Source: Metridium senile (Eukaryota; Cnidaria; Anthozoa; Actiniaria; Metridiidae). From it: DNA of 64,000 nt. Of this stretch, positions 42,701 to 52,289 are shown piece after piece. The translations under genes and the position numbers were made by a program. The notes beneath the pieces are model-generated. The model had not been told where the DNA came from. It did no database searches and saw only the letters and a program-made list of their open reading frames with translations. Within the stretch, counting starts at the first letter, position 1, and each line of letters opens with the position of its first letter. The stretch spans positions 12,931,195-12,995,194 of the forward strand of contig OX459097.1 in assembly GCA_949775045.1 (NCBI GenBank), written 5' to 3'.

Positions 42701-43394
42701 ATTCTAAGGGTAGCATCACGTGATCTGAAATGGCTAAACAAACAAGGAAGGTAAAGAAGTCTTTGAAAGTAGCGGGTAGGTAATAAAATTTGCCGAACAA
42801 ACTGGGCAAAACAAAATGTCATATTCTATCCATGAAATTTGCAAAATTGTTGCAGTATTTGTACTGTTTTCCAAATGCATACATCCAATAATGATAGGCC
42901 TTTGATTCTCTTAGGATAACCACTACCCCTTATTTGATGCTAAAAAGAAACGAAGTCGCAAAAGACCCAAAAGTGCGCTATTATCAAGTGAGACTATTCC
43001 ATGTAGTAATAGCGCTCCTGAATTGACCAATCGGAAACAAGCCAGTCAAAGCAGTGTAGTAAATACAACCGCTGGCCTCCTCTTCCAACCTGCTCGTGGA
43101 CTCTTAAATGGTTTATCTGACAGTTGGCGTTTGTCAAGGTCGAACTCATTAGATGACACTCAGTTACATCGCAGACCGATCAGCGGTTCATCGTCAAATG
43201 GCAGGCTCCATAAAGCCAAGAGCTTGGATATAATTCACGAAAATTTAGCAATACCATCTACAAACAAGAAAGGACGAATTCCATCCCCACCCCCACTCCC
43301 TCCAACCAATGGTATGAACCAGAAGCGGTTACCAGGGCAACTACCGTCGAACCTGGCGAACAGAAAAGGAAAATGTCTCCATGGAAACAACTAA
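27799..43394 (+). CDS. SUCO: SUN-domain ER membrane protein SUCO / Slp1 homologue, 10 coding exons
   Basis: Coding exons: 27799-27854, 27954-28050, 31921-32396, 33072-34332, 34816-36980, 37188-37275, 37350-37454, 41214-41409, 42295-42398, 42915-43394. All are GT-AG, phases agree, and the total is 5028 nt (1675 residues, longer than the human protein of about 1250). Order: signal peptide MMNFRTFPLVLSIFLCVLR; acidic region with a poly-Ser tract; Lys/Glu-rich charged region (about 225-450); FDEFRRQL at 471; SUN domain about 517-655 (NNYASMDCGAKILSS, AKIWFIVELCDMAQVRRIDI, YCPLSLFRVFGTSM); about 660 residues of Ser/Pro/Lys-rich disorder; coiled coil (RLTNRIKALEQNLTLSTLYM onwards); transmembrane segment about 1422-1439 (IIGLFLEVIFIIVLFIVF); basic Ser-rich tail. 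Family members (mouse Opt/SUCO, yeast Slp1) are ER membrane proteins, implicated in protecting ER proteins from degradation and, in mice, in osteoblast secretion. Either Met of the initial MM could start. Confidence 0.93.
30337..31362. mobile_element. About 1-kb element with 140-160-bp inverted arms
   Basis: The left arm 30337-30499 (ATAGAGATCTTTCGCATAAG ... TTTATTAGAATCTACTATA) is the inverted copy of the right arm 31224-31362 (TATAATAGATTCTAATAAAC ... CTTATGCGAAAGATCTCTA). About 720 bases of non-coding sequence separate them. Long inverted arms of this kind fit a foldback-type or non-autonomous DNA transposon. Confidence 0.75.
31426..31833. mobile_element. MITE with CTATTAGCCTTTTTC / GCAAGGGACTGG termini
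   Basis: CTATTAGCCTTTTTCATTAG with AGCAAGGGACTGG at the left mirrors CCAGTCCCTTGCTCGATATG with AAAAGGCCAATTAG at the right. It ends 87 bp before SUCO exon 3. Confidence 0.75.
32625..33020 (+). repeat. (GTTT)n-rich tract with about 110-bp super-repeat
   Basis: Runs of TTTG/GTTT alternate with TTTATTCATATTTTGAATTA and TTGTCAAGGA segments, giving about four diverged units. The tract fills most of SUCO intron 3 and ends about 50 bp before exon 4. Confidence 0.8.
34385..34502 (-). pseudogene. LINE fragment in SUCO intron 4, same family as 62640-63180
   Basis: GGTGATCTCGCTTCAAAGC and GCAAAGGATTGTTTGTCAAA match 62950-63000 almost exactly. On the minus strand the segment reads LTNNPLRALKRDHLDV, against LTNNPLRALKRDHLNV at the other locus. 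It is a truncated remnant. Confidence 0.65.
37001..37117 (+). repeat. (TTCC)n microsatellite
   Basis: A nearly pure TTCC run of about 28 units begins about 20 bases after the SUCO exon 5 donor and fills much of intron 5. Confidence 0.95.
37522..37727. mobile_element. hAT-like MITE with TAGCCTGCGTA termini, copy 2
   Basis: In SUCO intron 7. TAGCCTGCGTAACAAGCGTT is mirrored by a right end TACGCAGGCTA, and GGGATAGCTGTGTTACC by GGTAACACAGCTATCC... It is flanked by GTCTTTGCT at the left and GTCTTGGCT at the right, an 8-9 bp duplication with one mismatch. Confidence 0.8.
38190..38235 (+). repeat. (CTCA)n microsatellite
   Basis: About eleven CTCA units with one GCTC interruption, inside the 2.8-kb element. 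Confidence 0.9.
39973..40140. repeat. 168-bp palindrome with about 77-bp arms
   Basis: CTAAGGCTCAGTTGTGGTTT at the left mirrors AAACCACGGCTGAGCCTTAG at the right. Inner ACTCTGATAACTGCA, GGACAGTTGAAAACAC and AAAAAGCAC are also mirrored, leaving only about 13 bases unpaired at the centre. A related TTTATCAGAGTATAAACCAC segment lies at about 38990. Confidence 0.85.
40946..41119. mobile_element. MITE family 'AGTGGAACCCCGTTAA', copy 3
   Basis: In SUCO intron 7, about 95 bp upstream of the exon 8 acceptor. TACAGTGGAACCCCGTTAAT at the left and GGCGGGGTTCCACTGTA at the right. Confidence 0.85.
41509..41663. mobile_element. Small MITE with TTTAAACGG-CCC termini
   Basis: In SUCO intron 8. CTTTTAAACGGCCCCAACAT at the left and GGCCCCGTTTAAACGGG at the right are inverted. 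The AACA-rich interior resembles the 4776-5155 element in style. Confidence 0.6.
41770..41885 (-). repeat. Dispersed repeat 'GACGGACAA...TTTGTTCGTCTAATGT', copy 1
   Basis: In SUCO intron 8. TCCGTAAATTTTGTTCGTCTAATG matches, inverted and split by mismatches, segments at about 46535-46580 and 59375-59420. The three loci form a low-copy family of about 100-200 bp. Confidence 0.5.
42591..42762. repeat. Foldback repeat, about 70-bp arms
   Basis: In SUCO intron 9. AGACTTCTTTACCTCC and CATTTCAGACCACGTG at the left mirror CACGTGATCTGAAATGG and GGAAGGTAAAGAAGTCT at the right. Confidence 0.75.
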
Positions 43395-43639
43395 TTTGTT
43401 CGATTTAGTGGTACTCATTCTCGTGCCCATTCCCTTATCATTTATTTTAGAGTGATAAGAGTCTGGGAATGAGAAACGGTGGTTTATTCATTGAATTTCA
43501 GTATTTGGGTTTCCTGTGTTGGGCACAGGGAACCCAATTACTGGAAACCTTGATTTCAAAACAACGTTAGTAACAAGTAGCTTATATGACGGGAAAAGAA
43601 ATTCTGTTTCAATCACTAAATTATTTTTTGGCTCCTTAC

Positions 43640-43801
43640 ACGATCAATCGTTCGATTACTATTTACACTATTAATCGTTCGATTACCATTTACACGATCA
43701 ATCGTTCGATTACTATTTACACTATTAATCGTTCGATTACCATTTACACGATCAATCGTTCGATTACCATTTACACGATCAATCGTTCGATAACTATTTA
43801 A
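43640..43801 (+). repeat. 27-bp tandem array, six units of two alternating types
   Basis: Units beginning ACGATCAATCGTTCGATTAC and ACTATTAATCGTTCGATTAC alternate A-B-A-B-A-A. Each holds an AATCG-TT-CGATT mini-hairpin. An open frame repeating TINRSITIY is a by-product of the 27-base period. It lies about 250 bp after the SUCO stop. Confidence 0.9.
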
Positions 43802-44547
43802 ACTGAATGATTTTATTGGTTTGAAAAATGTTGCAAAAATGTTTGAATCAAATATTTATGAAATTCTCCAGCACCAATGCGGTTATTTCTATAAATATCT
43901 CGTCAGAACAATACCTAACAATTCCATTGAAAACAATTGTTTCAAAAGTTCGTAATATTTATCGGAAAAATTTCACATTTTTTGTTTTCTCCATTTTATT
44001 TTTTCTCATTTTGAGAAAGCGATTGAAAATTGACCCCAAACTATGTTTACATTTGAAACATCTTTTGTTCAAGAATGATGAAATGTTATTTGTTTCTTTG
44101 CTCCATTCAATTTTTTCACATTTTGAGAAAGCGACTGATAAAACACGTTTTGGGTTAAAAATAATAATACAGTTAAAAAATTTCGCCGAAACTTACCATT
44201 TTACCCATTTTATTTTATGGAGCAATATTGTGCATAACCTACCCTTTAGTCTCCAGAAATACGTGGTTGTAATTATTATTATTGAGGCACTAAAGTAAAA
44301 TATAAAGAATCCCTTGAGCAGTAACGTTAAACATTACGGGTAAATAAGTTTAAAATTTAATCAAAAAAAGAAAAACTAAAATACAACAATGACAGAGGTA
44401 TATATATAAATATTATATTTTGTAGTTTTTTACGTTAACATTATTTAATAATTGTAGAATTACCATAGTAAAACATACTTTGTGCACAAGATGTGTTAGC
44501 TTTGTTGATAAACCAACTATAATTCCCTAATTTAAAAAATTAAAGCT

Positions 44548-45025
44548 CCGAGATGGTATAATTCGAACCCTCGACCTTCCGGACATCTCAAATCACGATA
44601 ATATTTTACGGTCTTAACTACCCTTATCGTTGAAGTGCGATCCCCGAACTTTGATGTCTCGTTTGCAAACTAACATTTTTTCAGCCGTCAATCAACATAC
44701 TAGGAACGAGTTTCAAGGACCGAGTGATCAAAAATGGTGCTTTATCGATCGACCTATGAATAATGGTAAAGGGACAAAATATAGCCCTCTTTACATGAAA
44801 ACTCAACAAGGGTCACCCCGGGGGTAGGGCTAGGTCGTAAAGCTTCGTAAACAACAAATTGAACCCGCGACCTTCCGGAAATCTCTAATCACGATAATAT
44901 TTTATCGTCAATAATATAATTATTTAAACCAGGCGCCCATTAATAACGCACTTACGTGATATCCCATAAGACCTAGCGCCTAAAATTGCCCGGCTCTCTT
45001 TGAACCCACGACCTTCCGGATTTTT
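44548..45025 (-). repeat. Three tRNA-B-box-like repeat copies (decayed SINE heads?)
   Basis: On the minus strand, segments at about 44563-44582, 44862-44880 and 45003-45020 read CCGGAAGGTCG(A/C)GGGTTC, resembling a tRNA T-arm/B box. The first two continue into a shared TAAAATATTATCGTGATT. No A box or cloverleaf could be formed, so no tRNA is called. Confidence 0.35.
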
Positions 45026-45559
45026 ATCATTACAGTTTTCTCGTACAATCTAAATAGCACAATTATCAAATCCATATACATATATAATATTGTAAATAGC
45101 CCACAGCCTCCCGTTCTTCTATCATTACGTACATTCATATCATACCATCTTACAATATTTTAATGATGCCATACACCCTATCCATAATTAAGGCGTGGCA
45201 ATGAACATATCATAGTTAATCAGTTTTAGAATACAACGATGCTTCCAATAGAAAGAACACAGCGAAATTAGTAATATTCCAAAGTTTTAATTTAGTAACA
45301 TAAAATGAAAAAAGCTACAGCTGTTTGAATTTACAAGGATTTGACGGAAAATTTGAACTTTGGGCTGACGAGCCTCGTTTTCATGTTTTTGATACATTTC
45401 AAATGCTGATAACTCTGCAGTGATGTAATACATGACACCATAACTCAACCAAATTACTAATTTAGACGTGCTCTTTCTTGTGATTGAAAAATATTATTGA
45501 AATAGAATTAAATGAGTGATCGAGTGAGGCCTTGCTACTATATAATTGTATTTATTGAG

Positions 45560-45597
45560 GGTCTGAGCTTTCGCCGTCAACGGCATCATCAGAGACT
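45560..45597 (-). ncRNA. Hammerhead-ribozyme-like motif, minus strand
   Basis: Reverse complement of the motif described at 45907-45944: GTCT, CTGATGA, a GCCG-TTGA-CGGC hairpin, then GAAAGCTC and AGAC. It lies near the left outer end of the PLE fragment. Confidence 0.55.
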
Positions 45598-45727
45598 TAC
45601 ATGTTCTAAATACGCGTGTGGTTGATCAACCGTAAAGATTAAAACAATAGTAGATCTAGTTCATTGCTTTCCTCACGGGAGTTGATGGTAGGTTTGTCAA
45701 TGTACTAAAGAAACACTACTAATTTCC

Positions 45728-45850
45728 ATCATCGACAACGAGAGAGATCCATTGAACCTCAGAATTCTAGAGGCATTCTATATTAAGAAAAACAAACCTA
45801 CCATCAACTCCCGTGAGGAAAGCAATGAACTTGATCTACTATTGTTTTAA
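45728..45850 (+). pseudogene. C-terminal remnant of a Penelope-type GIY-YIG endonuclease
   Basis: The frame ends at TAA 45848-45850 and reads IIDNERDPLNLRILEAFYIK, then KNKPTINSREESNEL. The LRILEAFYIKKNKPTIN pattern matches the C-terminal end of GIY-YIG nucleases of Penelope elements (LE--hIkk--P-lN). Upstream, the reverse transcriptase is absent. The inverted left arm keeps only the last part (KPTINSREESNELDLLLF) on the minus strand, about 45639-45697. Confidence 0.65.
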
Positions 45851-45906
45851 TCTTTATGGTTGATCAACCACACGCGTATTTAGAACATGTAAATATTTAA
45901 TCATTT

Positions 45907-45944
45907 AGTCTCTGATGATGCCGTTGACGGCGAAAGCTCAGACC
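45907..45944 (+). ncRNA. Hammerhead-ribozyme-like motif, plus strand
   Basis: Order seen: GTCT (45908-45911, stem I), CTGATGA (45912-45918, catalytic core), GCCG-TTGA-CGGC (stem II), GAAA (45932-45935), GCTC, then AGAC (45940-45943) pairing with GTCT. GAAAGCTC contains AGCT, a minimal self-complementary stem III, with cleavage expected after C45939. One extra T at 45919 separates the core from stem II and may weaken activity. Hammerheads with very short stem III are known from Penelope elements. Confidence 0.55.
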
Positions 45945-46384
45945 CAAAATAAATACAATTATATAGTAGCAAGGCCTCACTCGATCACTCATTTAATTCT
46001 ACAATTATGCTACTAAAGGACAACTTCAGAAGATTGATTATTGAAATATTTTATTGTTCATGGTGCTCGTTCCCAGTCCTTTCTTTTTATGCATAGGGTC
46101 TATACTTATATGAAAACATCGATATCTCGCAGGTTCTAAAATATTCCATATTTTTTAACAAAAAGAAACTTTGAACGTTCGACCTTCACATTAAGTTCGA
46201 AAAACATCATTGTCCGAAATGTTCTTGTTACCAGTATTTATCAAATCAATTTTACTATTTATTTATATATTTACAAGATTCGGCACATTACGTTTAATAG
46301 GCAGGGATAAAACCCACTATATTGACGGGAAATCGAACTTGATATCATGCAATGTACGAGCAACCTCGTGTTCCGATATGTGAT

Positions 46385-46600
46385 TGCAGCTACAATTTTG
46401 AATAGCCGTTTTCAAACTAGAAGACGGAAAAATCGTCTGGGCGGAAAAAAAATCGTGTTATGGCGGACAAGTCGTCGTGTGAAAACGGCCGGGACAAACA
46501 ACTCGAGACGAAAAAGTCGTCTGGTTTTGTTGAATTCAAATTAGACAAACAAATTTACGAACATTGTCCGTTCTCTAACGTGAAAAGGGTCATTGTTCAT
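46385..46600 (+). repeat. Dispersed repeat 'GACGGACAA...', copy 2
   Basis: CAAATTTACGAACATTGTCCG followed by TTCTCTAACGTGAAAAGGG matches 59385-59440. The left part is rich in AAGTCGTC motifs in both orientations. Confidence 0.5.
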
Positions 46601-46701
46601 TCTTGGTAATGTAGTACCACTTCATTTATGTTGCGTCGCGGAAATACCTAATACAATTCGAAGCATCTGAACTTAGAATTGTAAAAGTGACCATGCACAA
46701 C

Positions 46702-47256
46702 TCAACCTTCTTTTGTTCGTTTTGTCACATCAAATGCACTTCTAACCCGTAAATATCTGCAGTGCTTCAACGGTTCCATTTGTTCCGATAGGTCTGCCGT
46801 AACTAATTCGCGGTCTTTGTTCTGGTGCGTTTTCTTATGGTTGAAGTTATCTGTACAGCCTGCATAAATCGGCGGTAAAATGTGTTCATGAATTGTCCTT
46901 TTCTCTGGTAAAAGATGCTTGAACCGATCACAAGGCGTTATGAAATGACTGGCCTTTCTATAAAACGACTGCGATTTGTCAGGCGTTGCTGACCGACTCC
47001 TCGGCGGTATGGTCAATTTCAGGTGCTTATCCTCTGACGAGTTTAATGGCGGTTTCAAGAGAAAACTCTTCAGCTTTTTTGAAAGCTCAGGATCGGGGTT
47101 TTTGTAGAAAGCTGGAACGTACTTTTCATTCAAAAACAAAGATCCTGATCTGAGTCGTTTTAGCTGTAACAGTTGCAGTTTCTGAGTGTTAGATTTTGAG
47201 GAAACCGGTGCCGTTTGGCTTCGAATTTTGAGCGATGAACTTGATGGGTTTGTCAT
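46702..47256 (-). CDS. Unrecognised 184-residue basic, Ser-rich protein, single exon
   Basis: An uninterrupted frame from an ATG at 47256 (context GTCGCCATGA) to a TGA at 46702-46704. The frame is open nine codons further upstream but has no ATG there. The protein begins MTNPSSSSLKIRSQTAPVSS, is rich in Lys, Arg, Ser and Pro, and contains FLNEKYVPAFYKNPDPEL, IPPRSRSATPDKSQSFYRK and EHILPPIYAGC. No signal peptide, membrane segment or known domain is seen. A TATA/AATAAAAG-like sequence lies about 50 bp upstream of the start. Length, normal amino-acid mix and lack of repeat origin support a real gene, but it could also be one exon of a larger gene. Its function is not known to me. Confidence 0.55.
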   Translation of the reverse strand: MTNPSSSSLKIRSQTAPVSSKSNTQKLQLLQLKRLRSGSLFLNEKYVPAFYKNPDPELSKKLKSFLLKPPLNSSEDKHLKLTIPPRSRSATPDKSQSFYRKASHFITPCDRFKHLLPEKRTIHEHILPPIYAGCTDNFNHKKTHQNKDRELVTADLSEQMEPLKHCRYLRVRSAFDVTKRTKEG

Positions 47257-48289
47257 GGCGACCAATAAGATTATCCGACCCAAATCGGCTTATTTGTCTT
47301 GAACATAAAGTCTTTTATTGATCGACTAGATGTGATTGAGTACTGCCCACATAAGATCTTGATAACTTGCTCACTTCTGAACAACAATCTTTCGAACGTT
47401 TCGCACAGTAGACGAAGTGAAGTTAATGAGCTTCAGTAAAGAACCTCGAAATTGTTCTATACTAGGCCAAATAAATATTTGAATCTCCCAAGAAATGTCA
47501 GTAAAGTTTTCACCGGATTAATCCTTCTTTACGGCAAAGTTCTATATACCACACTGAAATCTTCCCACAACTTGCTTATTGAATGTCCATGCAGTGAAAC
47601 ACAATTGTTCGATGTCAAATCTTTTAAATCCAGACGAAAATGAAAGTGGAATTTTCAAGAGCTCTTTTCTAAAATATATTACTTACGACAAAATGTCCCT
47701 TGCCAAAAACCTCATTTCCAAAACGAAGTTCAGTCAGTAGAGTTGATGCGTTCAGTTTTCTTTCAATTACGTACAACCACAATTGCTATCCAATGGAAAT
47801 TTAAGAGAAATCCAATTTGGACGATCGAAGAGTTAATCGATTAAATTTCCAGATGGAAGACTGAAAAACTGAATGTAAATTTCTTTGAGCGAGAGCAAAA
47901 TGTTCCCGACTGATTTTGGCTTTGCGCCAGCTTGTTTGTGTTATAACTTAAAGTTACCTAACTTTTCTCGATATCACTCTTTAGAAAAATAGATTATCCA
48001 CATAGATTATATATCCCAAGCGAAGACCTCCAGGTTGTAGACCTGTACGATTATAAATTCATACGATTTAGTTTTGCACATCAAAGATGCGCAGGCTGGA
48101 GAATTTTCGAGTTCTTCCCTCCTGTTTTAAACAATGGTTCTTTTGAAAACCCACTGCTGCGTTGTTCCTTTTACTGAGAATAATACTGCATATTTACGAA
48201 AATCATTTCCGTTGGACACGATAAGGATAAACCCTCTATCTGCCATATCGTCTATTCCTTTTTGCGAAATATTTTGCTTTTAAAGTGTA

Positions 48290-49210
48290 TGTTTTAGTTC
48301 TATTCTAACCATTCTATTCTCTTCAGAAATTTTAATGTCAATATATAAAATATGTAAACCATACTATTATAACCATTCCAGCCTCTTCAGAAATTATAAT
48401 TTGAATATATCTTTATAAATATGTTAGGATTATTACCATAATGTAAACCATACTATGTTATCATGTCCATTCTCTTCAGAAATTTTAATGTCAATATATA
48501 AAATATGTAAACCATACTATTATAACCATTCTGGCCTCTTCAGAAATTATAATTTGAATATATATATAAATATGTTAGGATTATTACCATAATGTAAACC
48601 ATACTATGTTATCATGTCCATTCTCTTCAGAAATTTTAATGTCAATATATAAAATATGTAAACCATACTATTATAACCATTCTGGCCTCTTCAGAAATTA
48701 TAATTTGAATATATATATAAATATGTTAGGATTATTACCATAATGTAAACCATACTATGTTATCATGTCCATTCTCTTCAGAAATTTTAATGTCAATATA
48801 TAAAATATGTAAACCATACTATTATAACCATTCTGGCCTCTTCAGAAATTATAATTTGAATATATATATAAATATGTTAGGATTATTACCATAATGTAAA
48901 CCATACTATGTTATCATGTCCATTCTCTTCAGAAATTTTAATGTCAATATATAAAATATGTAAACCATACTATTATAACCATTCCAGCCTCTTCAGAAAT
49001 TATAATTTGAATATATATATAAAAATGTTAGGACTATTACCATAATATAAACCATACTATGTTATCAATTCTATCCACTTCAGAAATTATAATTTGAATA
49101 TATAAATGTGTTAAGATTATTATCATAATGTAAACCATACTACATGTTATCCATCCATCCTCTTCAGAAATTATAATTTGAATAGTATAGAATATGTTAG
49201 GATCATTACC
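48290..49210 (+). repeat. 151-bp tandem array, about 6 units, each a diverged dimer
   Basis: TCATGTCCATTCTCTTCAG recurs at 48461, 48612, 48763 and 48914, exactly 151 bp apart. Each unit has two related halves of about 75 bp sharing CTCTTCAGAAATT(T/A)TAAT and TAAACCATACTA. The outer units are more diverged. Confidence 0.95.
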
Positions 49211-49479
49211 ATAAAGGTTAAAAACAACTATTAGCCTAATTAATGCAAGGTGAATATCGAGAAACAACTATCCGAGACGAAGTCTAGCTTATTTTTCACT
49301 GATGTTTTTCGAGTCTAAGGAGAGTAGTTCATCTCCGTTCTTGTACCCAGGCGGTAATTTCGAAAAAAAAACCTCAGCACTGACTTCTTTGTAAAAACTT
49401 TAATTGTAAAAACGTTTTTTTAGTTTCTAAAAATAATTCGAAAACTACTCCGAAGTTTTCCATCTTTTATAATGAAATT

Positions 49480-50030
49480 GGGCATTCCTATTTTACGTTT
49501 TTTATATATTTTTGGATATATTATTTTTAGCGTTGTTTTATTTATGTGTTTTATATTGTATTTACAGCTAGTTTTTCTTCATATTTTTGTACTTTAATCT
49601 TGAATTTGCACATCCCTATTTTACGCTCTTTTGTATATATTTTTAGTGTTGTTTTATTTATGTGTTTTATATTTTATTTACAGCTAGCTTTTGTTAATAT
49701 TTCTGTACTTTAATCTTTAGAATTGCACATCCCTGTTTTACGTTCCTTTGTATATATTTTTAGTGTTGTTTTATTTATGTGTTATTATATTTTATTTACA
49801 GCTAGCTTTAGTTAATATTTCTGTACTTAAATCATGAAATTGCACATCCCTGTTTTACGTTCTTTTGTATATATATTTTAGTGTTCTTTTATTTATGTGT
49901 TATTATATTTTATTTACAGCTAGCTTTTGTTAATATTTCTGTACTTTAATCTTTAGAATTGCACATCCCTGTTTTACGTTCCTTTGTATATAATTTTAGT
50001 GTTGTTTTATTTGTGTTGTAATACATACTT
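49480..50030 (+). repeat. 117-bp tandem array, about 4.5 units
   Basis: TTGCACATCCCTGTTTTACG recurs at 49606, 49723, 49840 and about 49957, each 117 bp apart, with TTTATTTACAGCTAGCTTTT in every unit. Confidence 0.95.
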
Positions 50031-50308
50031 TCACCTGTTCAAGTATTTCAATAGTGTATGGTGATTATTGCGAAATTCGAACTAAACCTAGCTGTCTTGC
50101 TGTTCTTTTGAAGTACCCACATAAAAAAAAACAACCCCGGGAATAGAACACAATTAATATATAATAACCTGCAATGAGTTGGATATGGCTGAGAAGTTGT
50201 TCAATATTTATTTGGCAATAATTCGCCGAAGGCGCGTTGAATATTGAAGATATATAATAACAGAGACACAAGAATCATTTGTACCACAGTCTGATGATCA
50301 TTGATAGC

Positions 50309-50360
50309 TAGCCTGCTTGGCGGCTCTTGGGGATTGGGGAAGAGAAGGAGACGCAGGCTA
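50309..50360. mobile_element. 52-bp deletion derivative of the TAGCCTGC MITE
   Basis: TAGCCTGCTTGGCGGCTCTT at the left and GACGCAGGCTA at the right. CTCTTGGGGATTGGGGAAGAG matches the reverse complement of the right half of 14095-14181. Confidence 0.6.
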
Positions 50361-50569
50361 GATCATTAACATCTAGTAGTATTTCATTAAATCCTATTAG
50401 CACCACTAAAATAAACCACATTAATCAAATACATCAACCTAAAATCTTTGTCAAAAGTATAGTTGGCACGATGTTAGTATTTTATCTCAAAGTGACTACT
50501 TTATTTATTATAAGTATAACATAAATATTCAGTACCACCCTCGGGCTTACTCCGGGTCATAACATCGCC

Positions 50570-50705
50570 CAAGATCGCTCAAACTCGCCTAGGATCGCAT
50601 TAGATTTTAAGAGCTTTTAGCTAAAATCGCCTTAGAGTTTAGGAGATTTTTGCTAAAAATCGTCTAAAATTACGGCGATTTTTAGGACCCCGAGTAGGCT
50701 TACCT
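50570..50705. repeat. GGCGATTTTA-type dispersed repeat, copy 2
   Basis: TCGCCTAGGATCGCATTAGA, AAAATCGCCTTAGAG and ACGGCGATTTTTAGGAC continue the roughly 10-base pattern seen at 1270-1660 and 61485-61630. Confidence 0.55.
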
Positions 50706-51204
50706 TCCCCCATCATCAATGTTGGTGTAAAATGATAGCGCATTATCAGATTATAGGTCAACCACACAAGCACCAAACAATGACTTCCCCCTTAGGGAGG
50801 GTGGGGAGAAAGAATAATTTTTATCATTGCTAAAATGGTTTTGTCACATTCGTGCCAACACCTTTGTCAAAGACTGTAAGTCAGCATGTATACAATCCCT
50901 CGTAGCATCCCCTCAGGCGACGGGATTCTTTTCTTACACAGCTATGACGACAACTATGACGACACAGCAACTTAGTGACTTCAAGATCGCGTGGTCATAT
51001 TTACGTAGTTACGGATACTAGTGCGTCATAACATACAATAGCTGTTAGTATCTACTTGTTTTAAACAATCCTTAGGCGATGAATTGTTTTTGCAATCTTA
51101 CAGATATTACGATCAAAGGGTTTTCTTGAAAGACCAAAACATGCGTCGGTGTAGGAAGTGAACTTTCTAAATCACTTCATCGGTTTCTAAACTAGAGATA
51201 AAAT

Positions 51205-51625
51205 CGGACGTAAAGAAACAGCGATACTTACAGACGTTTTAGACGTAAAAAGACGGCAGGCGCTTCGAACGTAAAGAGACAGCAATACTTACACACGTTT
51301 TGGACGCAAAACAAAGCAATACTTACAGACTTTTTAGACGTAAAACATAATAATACTCAGACTTTTTGGACGCAATGCTTACAGACATTTTAGACATAAA
51401 AACATAGCAATACTTACAGACTTTTTAGACGCAATATCAGCAATACTTACAGACTTTTTAGTCGTAAAACCTAGCAATACTTACAGACTTTTTGGACGCA
51501 ATTAAAAACAGCAATACTTACAGACTTTTTGGACGCAATTAAAAACATAGCAATACTTACAGACGTTTTGGACGCAAAAACATAACAATACAGACGTTTT
51601 GGACGCAATACTTACAGACGTGCTA
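51205..51625 (+). repeat. Irregular 33-46-bp tandem array
   Basis: GCAATACTTACAGAC followed by TTTTTAGACG or TTTTGGACGC and a variable A-rich spacer repeats about ten times. Unit length varies by spacer. Confidence 0.9.
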
Positions 51626-51795
51626 ATGTATCTTCACAAAAATGAAATAACGTCAATAAGTGCAACTCTATTATTAAAAAAATGAGTTTGCCTTTGTAAG
51701 CGGGAGGTTTTTTAGGTTCTGTAAAGGCTTTATTCTTGTGAAGATCGATGTAACGTTAGTTTCGTTGTTGCGCATCAGCTCAACAATAATTTCGT

Positions 51796-52000
51796 GTTAT
51801 CTAGCACCGCTGTACTGTTTGTTGTACAAAAGCGCGTATTTGTATACAGGGAAATCATCGATTCAGCGAAAATTCAAATGTGATTTTTATTGTTAAGTGA
51901 TGGCATTTTTCCGTGGAATTTATGAATATTTTTACAACAAATCGAGGCTTATCCTGTACAAATGCACCTTTTGTTAAAACGTACAGCAGTGCTAGATAAC
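51796..52000. mobile_element. MITE family 'GTTATCTAGCACTGCTGTAC', copy 3
   Basis: GTTATCTAGCACCGCTGTAC at the left, GTACAGCAGTGCTAGATAAC at the right. Inner TTGTACAAAAG and CTGTACAAATGCACC also pair. Confidence 0.85.
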
Positions 52001-52289
52001 GTAAAACTGCGTCTCTCTTCTCTCCTCCCCTCCCTCCCCTCCCTCCTATCTTCAAGTCTTTACCAGTGGTTTCTCAAATAAATACTTGATGCTTGATCTG
52101 TTTTACCAGCTACAACACATGCGTCTAATAATAAAGCACTAGCTTAAGTCTTTTGTTAATCAAAATTGGCTTTTTATCTTATCTGACGGCAGAAATGTCA
52201 ACATTGTAGTATAATTATGTCTTACTCACTTATGCACTTACTTTCGTTAAAGATAGACATACAAAAAGGCAGTAGACTACGAGAACTTT

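Larger units (their letters stand above)
45505..46036. mobile_element. Penelope-like retroelement (PLE) fragment in inverted arrangement, with 12-bp target duplication
   Basis: Arms 45505-45697 (minus orientation) and 45792-45999 (plus orientation) are near-identical inverted copies of one element's 3' end, joined by a 94-bp spacer present only in the plus copy. ATTATTGAAATA lies directly at both outer borders (45493-45504 and 46037-46048). The plus copy encodes the end of a GIY-YIG-endonuclease-like protein, and each arm carries a hammerhead-like motif near its outer end. The arrangement, 5'-truncated copies facing each other, fits inversion during target-primed insertion. Confidence 0.75.
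43395..46701. other. Intergenic region downstream of SUCO
   Basis: Contains a small hairpin at about 43505-43538 (TTGGGTTTCCTGTG / CACAGGGAACCCAA), a 27-bp tandem array, AT-rich sequence with no credible exon, three B-box-like repeats (44548-45025), the Penelope-like fragment (45505-46036) and a dispersed repeat (46385-46600). I saw no AATAAA at a convincing distance for the SUCO 3' end. Confidence 0.6.

Noticed and set aside
44548..45025. tRNA genes on the minus strand
   Set aside because: B-box-like motifs repeat three times, but no acceptor stem or A box can be formed; listed only as SINE-like repeats.
48290..49210. CRISPR-like array
   Set aside because: Units are head-to-tail tandem repeats with no unique spacers, in an intron-bearing eukaryotic context.
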